A stretch of 64,000 nucleotides of DNA from Plasmodium relictum (lineage: Eukaryota; Apicomplexa; Aconoidasida; Haemosporida; Plasmodiidae), in contig NC_041690.1 of assembly GCF_900005765.1 (NCBI RefSeq), positions 310,001 through 374,000 of the forward strand, given 5' to 3'. Numbering within the stretch: position 1 is the first letter of the stretch; each line of letters opens with the position of its first letter. Made by a program: the position numbers and the translations under genes. The notes beneath the pieces were generated by a model. The model saw only the letters and a list, made by a program, of their open reading frames with translations, was not told the DNA's origin and did not search any database. Below are positions 22,001 to 33,600 of this stretch, one piece after another.

Positions 22001-24775
22001 AAAGTTTTACCTTACCTTTATTTATATATATGCAACATCGAAAAAAGTAACACAAATTATGAAGCAGATATCGATGAAAAAAAAAAAAAATCTTATAAAA
22101 ACATAAAAAATAATGTGGAAAATTTTAATATTATAGGAAAATTTTATAAATTTTCATTTGAAGAATTATTTTTAAAAATTAGCATACCAGATAATAAAAG
22201 AGAGTGTAATTATTTGATTTTAATAGTATCAAAAAAATTAGAAAATATAAACGAAAAAAATCTTAATTTAGAAATTGCTGTAGCATTATTTCCTAATAAT
22301 AAAATAGATATTAATGAAGAAAATGTAGAAAAAACAAAAAATTATATAAAAATTAATGAGTTATTATCCTTCTATAAAAATTATACTTTTAATAGTAATA
22401 TAATAAATGAAAATGGCATAATAAATATAAATGATAATTCTTTAAATGAACTTTCAACAGAATTAAAAAAAAATAATAATGAAGAAAATAATAATTATGA
22501 AATCAAAGAAGAAAGCATCTGTATCAACAAAAAATGTAGTACTGACAAAAATACTAAAGAAATTGTAAATGATATAAAATTTAAAAACAAATTGTGTAAA
22601 AATATAATAAAAAAGGATGACGAAGATCAATTTAGAAGGCACTTACTAAATAATAATAATAATAGCTTTAAAATAATTAAAAAGATAGTTATAAATAGTA
22701 AAAATAATTTTATTTATGGTAGTATCTTTGTAAAATTAAAAAATTATCATTTATTCAAAAATATGAAGGTAAAAATTATAAAAGTTAAAAAAAATAAAAT
22801 TAATGATGAAGAATATGCAGATTTAGATTTCATCTTAAAAAAATGGGAGAGAAAAACCATATTAAAAAAAATTAAAGCAAAGAGTGCTTTTTTTAAGCAT
22901 ATGAAACTTTTAACAAATGAATCGTATTTTATATATATTGAAATAAAAAGAGATATAAATTTAGAAGACTTAAAACGAAATCACAATAATGTTAATCTTA
23001 GTAAAAATCACAATTTTTGTCTTAAATCATTAAATTCAAAAATGAATAATTTTTCAGATATAATTTTAAGTATATTTTTAAATTTTTCTGATGAAATATC
23101 CTTAGTAAGTGATACGTCAAATGAAGAACTTGAAAAGGAAATGAAAAAATATCTTGAATTTAACAAAATTAATATAGAAGAGGTGAAAAAGTCGTTTTTA
23201 GATAAGAGAATAGATAATATTTTTGATTTAAAAAATGATTTATTACTAAATTTTAAAAAAGATTATAAAAATATTTTTATTAGTTTATTACATGAAAAAG
23301 AACAAAAAATGACAAGTAAAGATAAATGTAATAGCAATACACTTAATAACTCTTATGATGATGGCAATTATGATAATAATTATATTAATAATAATAGTTA
23401 TGGTAATAATGAGAATAATAATCAAATTAACAAGAAACTAAATGAAACCAATAAAGAGTATGATTATGATAATAAAAATGATGGTAAGAACAATAACATA
23501 AACGATAATAAATATAACTTTTTACATAATATAAATAGTAAACAATTTACAAATGATGAAGAAAAAACTTTATGTAAGGAAGATTTTTATAATATCTTGT
23601 CACACACTTTGAATTTTGATAAAGAATCATTTGATTATTTATTTTTAAAATATTTCGGAGAAAATAATAATAAAATAAATATGAACAAGTTCATAGAAAT
23701 TTTTGAAAGTTTGCAAAAAGAACATAATTATTTAAAATTAGAAAAATTTGAAAATTTTGAAAAATACCCAATAACACTATTTCCTGATGATAAATTTAAT
23801 AATGAAAATGAAGAAAAATCTAGTAAAGTAAATAATTCAGTAGTAAAAGATTTTAATTTATCTTTTGAAAATTTATTTTCTTATCCAGATATTAATCAGA
23901 AAATAATTGATGACACTATATATGATTTCAATTTAAAGAATAATATTGATATTTTAAAAATGAAAATGGATGCCGAATTACAACTATCAGAAAAATCTAT
24001 TAGCCTTCTCAATAACACAAATAATTTTACTGATATAATTAAAAATAATTATTTTTTTTTAGAGAAAATAAAAAAAAAAAAAGAGAATGCTAATTTGAAG
24101 TCAGGAGTAAAAAATATAATAAATGATAATAATAAAAAAATTAATGCTTCTTCTAAAAAAGAAGGCATAAATTTTAATTCTCGAAATGCAAATATTTTAG
24201 AAAAAGAAGAAGAATTAAATTTATGCAAAAGTGTTGAGATAGAGTCATCTATTACAAATGTACAGGATTTGATAAATATAGTAAAAAAAAATGATAAATC
24301 TCTAGAATTATGCGATATTAAAAATATAAAAATGAATATAAGTAAGACTATGAAAGAAAGAAAATTATTTATTGAAAGTATAAAAAATTCTATTAAGGTC
24401 AAAAAATTTAAAAATTTGACCTCGCAAGAATTAAAAGACTTATATAAGAAAGCACTGGAATTAAACTTAGAAATTTATAACTCTGATTTAATAGCAATTA
24501 TAAAAAATCAATATTTTGCATTAGATATATTAAATAATATAAAATGCTTATTTAAGCACAATGAATTAAAAAAAAAAAATACAAGTAATGAAATTAATAC
24601 AGAAGAAATTCTAACAGATAGAAATTTATTTCTAGAATTATTTCAAAAATATTCTAATATAATTAAGAATCATGAAATCCAATTAAATGATTATTACAAA
24701 AACATTTTTAAAGATTCGCAACAAATATTTAATAAAATAATGGACAATTCAACATTAAAATGTGCAAATGGATAA
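19012..24775 (+). CDS. Large calpain-like (androglobin-type) protein, two exons, 1788 aa
   Basis: Exon 1 is 19012-20469 and ends at a strong GTAAGC donor in phase 0. Exon 2 is 20867-24775, after TTTCATAG. The intron is 397 bases. Residues about 165-270 resemble the beta-strand half of a calpain protease core as found in androglobin and calpain-7. The order is PQTVHAFPILNKF, YYFVKLFINNKWYLVFVELSLP, then CYSLNQNEQW followed by a KALYKCF helix, and MLSGRK. No QGxxGDCW cysteine segment and no catalytic His/Asn pair can be seen, so it is probably not a protease. Around 1392-1436 an EF-hand-like unit (LKYFGENNNKINMNKFIEIF) occurs, degenerate in the calcium loop. The rest is Lys/Asn-rich with coiled-coil-like stretches. 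No globin domain is recognised. Androglobin relatives are tied to flagella and sperm elsewhere, so a male-gamete role is a guess. Confidence 0.65.
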
Positions 24776-25643
24776 TGAATAACTTTATTTCAAAAATAAC
24801 ATAACTTTGTTAAATACTTTTTAATTCAGAATATTATTTGACACCTCACTAATTTGTTTATTCATTTATAAAATAATATATATATATATACAAAATTTAG
24901 TATCAATATTAAATATAAATTTTAGAAATTTTTATATCTTAAAATATTGCTAAAAGTTACCAAATACAATATGCTTCTGTAAGTTAATTTTTTTATTCTC
25001 ATATTTGCACTTTTTTTATATGTAGAATAATTTTTAAATAATCAATATTATTTTATTGATTAACATATACCTATTAAATAATAGTTTTATTTTTTTTACT
25101 GTATTTAAATTTTTAGTATTCATTCTTCATTTTAATTATATTAAATTTCATTTTCACTATATTTTAATTGTACAGTAATAAAAATTATTTTAATTCGTTA
25201 AGTATTATCTTATCTTATTTTTCTTTATTTTTATCATACACACTTAAAATTCTTCTAATTTATAAAAATATTTAAAAACAAAATTTTTTTCACAATAATT
25301 TTAATAAATGATAATATCTTCATTTAAGGAAAAAAGTTTGAAACAACATTTAAAAAAAAAAAATGAATAATAGACAAAGATACAAAAAAAATATTTTAAA
25401 TAAAAAATAGTTATAACACATTTGTTAAAAAGGAACAATGTTTATATAATAATTATAAAAAAAAAAAAAAAAAAAAAAAATTTATTAAGAACATATAAAG
25501 TAATTTAAAAATAATGCATTAAATATATATATTCGTATACTTTTAAATGTATAAAAATAGAAACAAAAACAAATAGCAAATTTCATTATATTATTCACTT
25601 AAATATTAATAATTATATAACAAAAAAAAAATTTTTTTTTCCA
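24776..25643. other. Convergent 3' spacer
   Basis: 868 bases between the ends of the calpain-like gene and the Asn-rich gene on the opposite strand. A/T-rich spacer with a 24-base A run near 25457-25480. No gene seen. Confidence 0.6.
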
Positions 25644-26432
25644 CTAATATTTAACGACAATTTCTGGTTTTTCGTTTTTTCTACCTTTTGTATTTTCATC
25701 TATTCTATAATGAATACAATTAAAATTAGGAACAGTTAAAATTGGATGAGGTGCACAGATATGCAAGGGTGATAAAAAACTGTTTTTTATTTCGGAAAAA
25801 AAATATTTCCCCATAAATTTTTTTTTAGGTCTTTTTATTTTTTGCAATCTAGGAATGTTTTGTTCATTATTTTCTGCATAATCATTTTCGCTTGATTTAT
25901 CATCATATGTAATATTTATTATAGTATTTCTTTCATTTTTTTGTGTATTATAACTATTTTTATCTTCACAATTCAAATTATAATTAACATCATTAAATTC
26001 ACACACTTGTTCATTACATTTGTTAATTCTGTTTTTGTTATTTTTATTTCTGATTGTATTTTTAATTGTTATGCTATGATTATTGTTATTATCATCTGAA
26101 TATATATCTTTTTCAGAGGATTTATTATGATTAAAATTATGCAACATATTTTTATTTTGATTAATTTTAGTCTCATAGAATGAATTTAAAGATGTATTAT
26201 TTATATCATTCTGAATAAATGTATCATACGGATAATTATGTTGTCCTTTATATGGTATATCATTTTTATTTTTATGAGAATGCATTAAATTTAAACCACC
26301 ATCTGAATAATATTGTGATTCATAATAATTTGAATTTCCCATAACTTTATCATTTCCTATATGAGATTTATAGGGATCGTAATTATTGTTGCCATAAGGA
26401 TAAAAATTAATATTATTATTTGCCGTAAACAT
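25644..26432 (-). CDS. Asn-rich protein of unknown function, 262 aa, single exon
   Basis: A single open frame. The first 190 residues are Asn/Tyr/Ser-rich and disordered-looking. The last 70 are denser and probably the conserved part. They run from IPRLQKIKRPKKKFMGKYFF through FLSPLHICAPHPILTVPNF to the C-terminal PEIVVKY. No signal peptide, membrane segment or known motif. The basic KRPKKK run could act in nuclear import, a guess only. It lies downstream of, and in the same direction as, the two low-complexity genes at 27448-34259. Not recognised. Confidence 0.6.
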   Translation of the reverse strand: MFTANNNINFYPYGNNNYDPYKSHIGNDKVMGNSNYYESQYYSDGGLNLMHSHKNKNDIPYKGQHNYPYDTFIQNDINNTSLNSFYETKINQNKNMLHNFNHNKSSEKDIYSDDNNNNHSITIKNTIRNKNNKNRINKCNEQVCEFNDVNYNLNCEDKNSYNTQKNERNTIINITYDDKSSENDYAENNEQNIPRLQKIKRPKKKFMGKYFFSEIKNSFLSPLHICAPHPILTVPNFNCIHYRIDENTKGRKNEKPEIVVKY

Positions 26433-26763
26433 TTTTTTTTAAGTTATATATTATTAACTTTATTATTTATATTATTTACCTTATCATATATTTTTTCCCT
26501 TTTTTTCTATTTTATCCTTATTATTATTATTCTTGAGAAATTGTATATTATTTAATTATTTATTTATTATTATTATTATTTTTTATTTTTATTTTATTTT
26601 TTTTTTTTTTTTGTAATTAATAATCAATATTCTAAAAAATATGTATTTTTAATTTAAATATTTAATAAATATTAAAATGGATAACATTATGTTCTTCATA
26701 TGACTAACTTTTAATCTATATATACCTTCTTATTCTATTCCTATTTGTTATGTGTATATACAC

Positions 26764-26794
<31 letters not shown>

Positions 26795-27447
26795 GAAAAT
26801 TAATTGTTCTATTATATTTTTAAATTTTTCTCATTATTTTTATAATTTAACAGAATTAATATAATTTTTATTACTGTTGTAATGAATCAAAAAAAAAAAA
26901 TTTAAGTAGCAGACATTTTGCTGTATATAAAATTAATGTAATAAAAATTATATAACATTTTTAATTAAAATTATTATTAAAGATAAAAATTTATATATAT
27001 AAAATTAATAGTATCACTCAAATAATTATGATTGTGTTTTTAATTATGATATATTTGTTAAAATTAAAGGTAATTTAAAAATAAGTTGTTATATTTAAAA
27101 CACCACTTTTCTTATAGAAATATAATTTTATATAAATTTTTAATAGTATAATGTAAGAATTGATACTTTATTTTAGTAATTTAAGCAGTCTTATTATAAA
27201 CTACTATGAACGTTAGAGTAACAAAATTAAAATTTTTAAGAAACCCATATTTTTTAAAGGTTTATTATTTTTCCCATTTAAAAATATTTTTTGTATGAAA
27301 ATAATTTTTAATTTTATACTTGCTTTATGAATAAAATTTAAAAAAAAATTAATAAAATTTCTAGTGAGATAAATAAGTTCTCTAAATTTTTTTCCCTTAT
27401 AAATCACAATTTGTCTTTACTATTTTTTTAAAACAATTTTTATTATT
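26433..27447. other. Intergenic spacer with a 30-base T run
   Basis: 1015 bases. ATT-triplet-rich DNA at 26520-26600 and a T run of about 30 bases near 26763-26792 stand out. A 64-codon minus-strand frame at 27213-27407 lacks an ATG start and is judged spurious. No gene or RNA is recognised. Confidence 0.5.
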
Positions 27448-30400
27448 CTACATATTTTTTCGATTCAGAGCACTCACTTTACTTTTTGCTTGAATTGAAT
27501 TTCTTTCATGCTTACTATTATAATAAATAAAATTTTTTTTTATAGGAATTAAGCTTTTATTATTCGTAATTTTATTTTCGTTTAATGTTTTAGCCTGATT
27601 ATTTGTCATGTAAAAACTATTCCTGAAATTTTTATGTGGAATTCTACAAATAAGACTGCATTTAGGGTAAATTTTAAAATTATCCGATGTATTTAATAAA
27701 ATATTACTATTTTTGTTAAATGCTGTTCTATCGAAACATTTACATTTTTCTAAAAGTTCATTGTTATTTGCAATAGTCATTCTTTTTCTGTCATAATTTA
27801 TTTGTTCATCTAGGATTGTAGAAGGCGTGTGTATCTTTCTAGACTTACTTGTAGTATTAGGTAAATGTAAATTAAAATTTTCAATTTTTCCTGACATTAA
27901 TCTTCCAAATGGTTTTTGAGTCATTCTTGTGGAATTATAAAATGAATTGCTTGATTCTCTTTTTGTAGAATTATCAAAGTTTGTTCTATCAATTTTGTCT
28001 TTTAAACTCAAATGTAATTTTAAAAAAATATCATTTTTTGATTTATCATTTGTGGTATTCAAATTTCTTTTTTCTGGAAATTTATCTCTTAATTTAAGGT
28101 TTCCAAAACAATTATGTGTATCCATTTTCATAGAACAGCAAACAGTTTTTCTTCTATTATAATTTGTATAATCCTTGTATCCTATTTTATTGGGGTTCCT
28201 AATATTCATATTTTTAATATACTGATTATTTTTCTTCATATGTTTTGGAGTATTTATTGTGGATGTAACAGGACAATACATTTCTTGATATTTTAAATTT
28301 TCTTTTGGGAATCTTACATTTGTTAATATATTTCTTTCTAATATTTTATCTAAATTTACTTTTCTTGATTTTTCAAAATGTGTTTTTTTATTTTCTGGTA
28401 TTATATGTTCATTTTCATTGTGACTTATATCACAATCTACATTCTTCAGCATATATTCTGTAAATTCATCTTTTGAGTGAGAAAATAAATTCGAAATATG
28501 AATTGAGTATTTATCTATTTTTTCAGTTTTATCTATAATATGATTTGTATTTTTTACATTTTCACATTTATTCATTGTAATAGTTTTTGCTTCCTGGTGT
28601 GTATTATATATAGTTTTATCTTGAAGTAAATTATTGTCCAGAAATTTGCATTCAAGTTTTTTTCCATCTATTGAATTAATACAATTAAACTTAAAAATTT
28701 TGCATTCATTTTTATGTAACAATTCTTTTTTTTCCTCATAAACATTTTGTTCATTACTTAAAATTAATTTAGGAAGTCTATTGGAATCTTTAAAAAGCTC
28801 ATTCATTTTAACAAAGGATACATTTTCTTTATACTCTGGTTTATTCTCGAATAAATCATTTTCATTATAGGTAATAGTAGTTTTTCTTTTAGAAGAATAA
28901 CTGGAACTTAGAACACTGGTGTCTCTAATACATGTCTCTTCATTACATTCTTCTGTATCATCCATATATTTTGAAATTATTTTTCCATCGTTGTTAATCT
29001 CTGCTTTACAGTAAATTTGAATTTTTTGATTTATTTTGTTATGGTCATCTTCTATTTTCATTTCCTTTATATTTTTTTTATCTATCATTTTTTTGGGAAT
29101 TATTGAAGAACATTTTAAAGAGATTGTATCTAATACAGTTTTTTTTTGATTCAATTCGTTTTCTAATTTTTTTGTATTATCATTTTTTTTTAAGGATGAT
29201 AATTTTTGATTAAATCCTTTGAAATAATCATTATTTTTTTTTGTAACAATTTTTTTTATGCATTCATCTTTTATTTTATCATCTTCATAAAATTTCATTA
29301 CATTTTTAGTCTTTAATAATGATATAACTTTAAATTTTTTTTCTAATTCCCCAATCATAATTTCTTTTTTTTCTCTTTCTTCTTCAACCTTAGGTTTTTT
29401 TTGCAATTTTATTTTTTCCATTTGCTGGATATTATTTTTTGGACACAAATAGTTACTTTTCTTCAAACTGCTGTATGCTATAATCTTGTCAATTTTATTA
29501 AAATTTTTTTTTGTAAAAATTTTTTCACTCTTCAAATTTTTTATATCATTATCACTTCCTTTTAGTTTATGATTTTGTAATATTTTTGTATGTGGAATCT
29601 TAGATTCGTTCTTGCTTTTTGTCTTAACATAGGAATTATTATATTTGTAAGAAGGTTCTATTCTATTTTCATTTTTAATGTAATTTATTGTATATGATTT
29701 TTTTAAGTTCTTATAGTTCATTTTATTTTTATCAATATCGTTATTATTATTTTCACTATTGATATTGTTATTATTATCATTATTATTATTCTCATTACCA
29801 ATATTATTATTATTATTTTCACTATTGATATTATTATTATTATTATTATTCTCATTACCAATGTTATTATTATTATTTTCACTATTGATATTGTTATTAT
29901 TATCATTATTATTATTCTCATTACCAATGTTGTTATTATTATTCTCACTATTGATATTGTTATTATTATCATTATTATTATTCTCATTACCAATATTATT
30001 ATTATTATTCTCACTATTGATATTGTTACTATTATCACTATTATTATTTTCATTACCAATATTATTATTATTGTTATTATTCTCACTATTGATATTGTTA
30101 TTATTATTATCATTATTAATATTCCTAAAATGGCCATCCCTGCTTATGTTATTATTATTGGTACTTTCATAATTATCACTACAAATGTTGTCAATGCTAT
30201 TATTGTTATTTTTATCATAATTTCTATTATTTTTATCAATATTATTATCATAACTATTTTTTTTATTAATATCATTATTATCATTGTTATAAATAATACT
30301 ATTTTCATTATATCTATTAATATTATTATTATGATCATTGAATGTGTTTCCATTACTAATAAGAAAATAACTATTATTTTTTATATTATCATAATTGTTA

Positions 30401-30624
30401 TGCTCATTAATAATTCGAATAATACCATTATTGTTGTTAATATCACCATTGTTATAAATATAATTCTCTGCGTCATTTAAATATGTATTCTGATATAAAT
30501 TTTCTTTTTCTAATTTCACATTTAAAGGTTTATAATAATTTCCGTTATAAAGATGTATATTATTTGATTTATATAATTCATTTTCTATCAAATAATCAAA
30601 AACTAAATTATTCTTTAGTTTCAT
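27448..30624 (-). CDS. Asn-repeat protein of unknown function, 1058 aa; probably the 3' part of the gene at 30699-34259
   Basis: Open from ATG at 30624. Residues about 165-295 are a tandem repeat built from INSENNNNNIGNENNNNDNN units (see the repeat entry). The remaining 760 residues are basic, Lys/Asn/Ser-rich, with no membrane segment or recognised domain. A denser stretch near the C-terminus (CPVTSTINTPKHMKK; SRKIHTPSTILDEQINYDRK; FGRLMSGKIENFNLHLP) has scattered Ser/Thr-Pro sites that could be phosphorylated. The frame stays open upstream of the ATG as far as 30762. The gap to the preceding gene is only 74 bases, far below the usual spacing here, so this is likely the second half of one long protein separated by a single-base shift. 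Function unknown. Confidence 0.6.
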   Translation of the reverse strand: MKLKNNLVFDYLIENELYKSNNIHLYNGNYYKPLNVKLEKENLYQNTYLNDAENYIYNNGDINNNNGIIRIINEHNNYDNIKNNSYFLISNGNTFNDHNNNINRYNENSIIYNNDNNDINKKNSYDNNIDKNNRNYDKNNNNSIDNICSDNYESTNNNNISRDGHFRNINNDNNNNNINSENNNNNNNIGNENNNSDNSNNINSENNNNNIGNENNNNDNNNNINSENNNNNIGNENNNNDNNNNINSENNNNNIGNENNNNNNNINSENNNNNIGNENNNNDNNNNINSENNNNDIDKNKMNYKNLKKSYTINYIKNENRIEPSYKYNNSYVKTKSKNESKIPHTKILQNHKLKGSDNDIKNLKSEKIFTKKNFNKIDKIIAYSSLKKSNYLCPKNNIQQMEKIKLQKKPKVEEEREKKEIMIGELEKKFKVISLLKTKNVMKFYEDDKIKDECIKKIVTKKNNDYFKGFNQKLSSLKKNDNTKKLENELNQKKTVLDTISLKCSSIIPKKMIDKKNIKEMKIEDDHNKINQKIQIYCKAEINNDGKIISKYMDDTEECNEETCIRDTSVLSSSYSSKRKTTITYNENDLFENKPEYKENVSFVKMNELFKDSNRLPKLILSNEQNVYEEKKELLHKNECKIFKFNCINSIDGKKLECKFLDNNLLQDKTIYNTHQEAKTITMNKCENVKNTNHIIDKTEKIDKYSIHISNLFSHSKDEFTEYMLKNVDCDISHNENEHIIPENKKTHFEKSRKVNLDKILERNILTNVRFPKENLKYQEMYCPVTSTINTPKHMKKNNQYIKNMNIRNPNKIGYKDYTNYNRRKTVCCSMKMDTHNCFGNLKLRDKFPEKRNLNTTNDKSKNDIFLKLHLSLKDKIDRTNFDNSTKRESSNSFYNSTRMTQKPFGRLMSGKIENFNLHLPNTTSKSRKIHTPSTILDEQINYDRKRMTIANNNELLEKCKCFDRTAFNKNSNILLNTSDNFKIYPKCSLICRIPHKNFRNSFYMTNNQAKTLNENKITNNKSLIPIKKNFIYYNSKHERNSIQAKSKVSALNRKNM
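29741..30125. repeat. Coding minisatellite, six copies of a 60-72 base unit
   Basis: The word TCACTATTGATATT (plus strand) recurs at 29753, 29819, 29879, 29945, 30011 and 30083, giving periods of 66, 60, 66, 66 and 72 bases. All are multiples of six, so length changes keep the frame. Each unit encodes an INSE block, an Asn run, IGNE and another Asn run. Because the units are mostly ATT/AAT triplets, the tract is open in several frames on both strands. Confidence 0.9.
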
Positions 30625-30641
30625 AAAAAGTAGATTTTTTT

Positions 30642-30699
30642 GTATCCCCTCCCCTTGTGAACTTCTAATATTTATGCTTTTTGTGGGGGAGGGGTATAC
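30642..30699. repeat. GC-rich near-perfect inverted repeat
   Basis: The left arm GTATCCCCTCCCC (30642-30654) and right arm GGGGGAGGGGTATAC (30685-30699) are reverse complements except for one extra T in the right arm and an extra G at its edge. The loop is about 30 bases. Such C/G runs are exceptional in this A/T-rich window. It fills most of the 74 bases between two open frames and begins 17 bases upstream of the ATG at 30624. Confidence 0.85.
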
Positions 30700-33600
30700 T
30701 AGTTTAAATAATCCGTTTTTTTTATATTGTTTTGTACCAATTGATTTTTGTTGATTATTTCGTTAGGTATAGAAGGTATAATTATATTGTTTGTTTTATT
30801 TAAAAAGTTTTCTGAAAAATCTTTTACATTTATATAGTTCATACATGAAACATGTTTATTTGTGTTATCTAAAAAGTTCTGAGAGTTTTCATTTATATTA
30901 CTTTGTCTTTGCACATTTAAGTTATCATTTCCGTGATATATTATATTTTTAGTAGCGTTTGATTTACCATTACTTTCTTCATGTAGAATATTTAATAATT
31001 GTTTATTTTGTAAATTAATTAGATTTTCATTTGATGCTTTAATTATATGTGATACATCTATTTGATTGATACCATTTTTGTTTAGCTCTAGTTGGGAATT
31101 ATTGGGTTTGTAAGTATTGTTATTAAATAATTGAAAATTTTGATGATTTGCTAAAATTTCATCCGAGTTATATGTGTTACAATTTACATTTTGTTTGCCA
31201 TCATTGAAATCTACACTTAAATAATTCATATTTGAAATTCTATTTTTTATAGTTGGACTCTGTATATCTATATAGGATTTAAGCCAAGGAATTTCATTTT
31301 CTGATCTTACGAAATTGATTGTTGAATCAAGAGTTTTAATTTGCTCTATGCATTTTCCTTTTATATTATTCATTTTTGTACTATCTGTATTTTTGTTGCA
31401 TTCGCTTAATGAATTTACAGAGTTATTTTGCATATATAGGTTGTTTTCTAAGTTATTTACATTGCTTATTACTCTATTATATGAAGTATTATTGGGGTTA
31501 AATGACTTAACAAAACAGTTTTCTATATTATATTCACCTTGATTTTGAATGTTACATAAACTATAAGCATTGTTATAATTTTTTAAATCTAAACATCGTT
31601 TCGATAATTCTACTAAGTTGCATAACTTATTAGGTGATTTTAACTCTTCATTTGTATGTACTTGAGATAATTGTACTTGATCTGAGATTATCGATTTTTG
31701 CATTAGTGGTACTTGTGTATGCAACTGAGATGTATGATTTTGTATCTGAAGATTTTGAGTTTGTATTTGGGGAGTTGGGATTTGAGATTGGGGAAATTTA
31801 GTTTGAACTTCGGGTATTTGGGGTTGTGATTGAGGAACTTGAGTTTGCAATTGAATTGGATTTTGCATTGGAGGAATTTGTGTATGTGTTTGATTTATTG
31901 GAATTTGGTTTTGTATTTGATACATTGGTGATTGCATTTTAGATATTACGGTTGGTATTTGAAGTATTTGGTTTTGAATTTGAGATATCTGTGATTTTAC
32001 ATGAGGTATTTGTAGTTGTACTTGAGGTATAATATGTTGTTCAGCTACATTTGTTTGAATATGAGGCAAATGTGAGTTTGGTTGATATATCTTTGTTTCG
32101 CATTGTGGTATATGTGTTTGAATATGAGTTAATTCGGCTTGTATTGGAGATAGCTGGTTTTGTAATTTATGTGTTTGTTGCTCATGTAGCATTTGTGCTT
32201 GTGTATTATGTGTAATAGATTGTGCTTCATGCATATTTGCTTGAATAAGTGGTGTATATACTTGTATGCTAGGTATATGTGCTTCCTCTCTACTATTTAT
32301 TTTCATTTGATTTATGGGAAGATTTCTATGCACATATGTTACTTCCTTTTGCATATATGATTGTTCATTAGGTAAATTTTCTGTTTTGTATATTTGACTT
32401 TGTTGTATTTCTAAAGACTTCTGAATTAATGGATTGTTTGCAATAATGTTATTAGATGTTTTAATATTAGCACATTGTGATTCTTTAGACCTAGGATGTG
32501 TAGTATTAGAGAAATTCATACTTAAATTCTTTTGAGAATTATATTTAGAATTTATATTGTTATGTGATGTATAATTTCTTTTATTGTTACTGACTGACTG
32601 ACCTTTTCTTGAATCATTACTATGCATCGAATACTTCTTACTATATTTGTTTTTATTCTGATTACGAAAGATTTCATTTGATGAATTAGTTTCTTTATTT
32701 AAATTATTATTTAGAGAATTATTCATTTCGAATATTTTTGCTTTTTTTTTATTTTTTTTATCATTATTATTTCTATTTGATCCATTAATGCTACTTTTAT
32801 AGTTTTTTTCTTTGGTTCTGGAATACTTTTTATGTTTAATGGATGAACTTTTTTTTGAATTTTTGTCTGATTCTTCTTCTGAATATTCATAATAACTTTC
32901 TTTTTGTTTTGATAATTTTGGATTTATTCTAACTTTTGGTTTTGACTTAAAATCTTCTGTAGTTGAATAGTTTGGTATATCATTTTTATGTTTTTCACCA
33001 TTCCAGTAATTAGCATCCTGATAATTTTCTTTGTGTGAAGGTGTGTCATTTAAGTTGTTACAAGATGATTTATTATTAATACGTGAATCATTTGAGCATT
33101 CTAGCACACAATTATTGTAATTCATATGCTGATTGTTTGAATTATTTAATCCTATATTTAGAAATTTGAATTCCATTAAAGTTGAGTTAGATAAAATTCT
33201 ATCAGGTGAAAGAGTGGGATAAATATTTAGGCTATTTTCATTTTTAGAATGAACGAGATTTAATTCACTGATTTTATGCATTATACTTTCTTTTTTATAA
33301 TCATTATCAGTATTTTTATTTTTGCTTTCTATTTTATTATATTCTTTTTTGAGTGGAGTTATACAATTATCATTATTATTTTCTATAATTTTTATTCCAT
33401 TTACTAATTTATAATTACTTAAATTATTCTTTGAATCTTCATTCGAATCAGGATAATGACTTGAAATGTCCAAATTTTCGTTAAATGTATCTAAATTATC
33501 ATTACCTTTAATAGAATTTTCAATATTTTTAATACATTCATTTAATTCTTCATTGCTTTTATTTTTGCCCTCTGAGCAATCTGAAATCTCATATTCTTTA

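Noticed and set aside
27213-27407. 64-codon minus-strand frame downstream of the Asn-repeat gene
   Set aside because: No ATG start, Lys/Asn/Ile only, no similarity.
29718-30480. Long Ile/Leu-rich frames on both strands
   Set aside because: By-products of ATT/AAT triplet repeats inside the Asn-repeat gene; triplet repeats are open in several frames.
30676-30698. A 23-base intron joining the two ORFs at 30.7 kb
   Set aside because: GTATAC...AAAAAG would restore the frame, but 23 bases is far below the shortest introns seen here (about 67 bases); a homopolymer shift is more likely.
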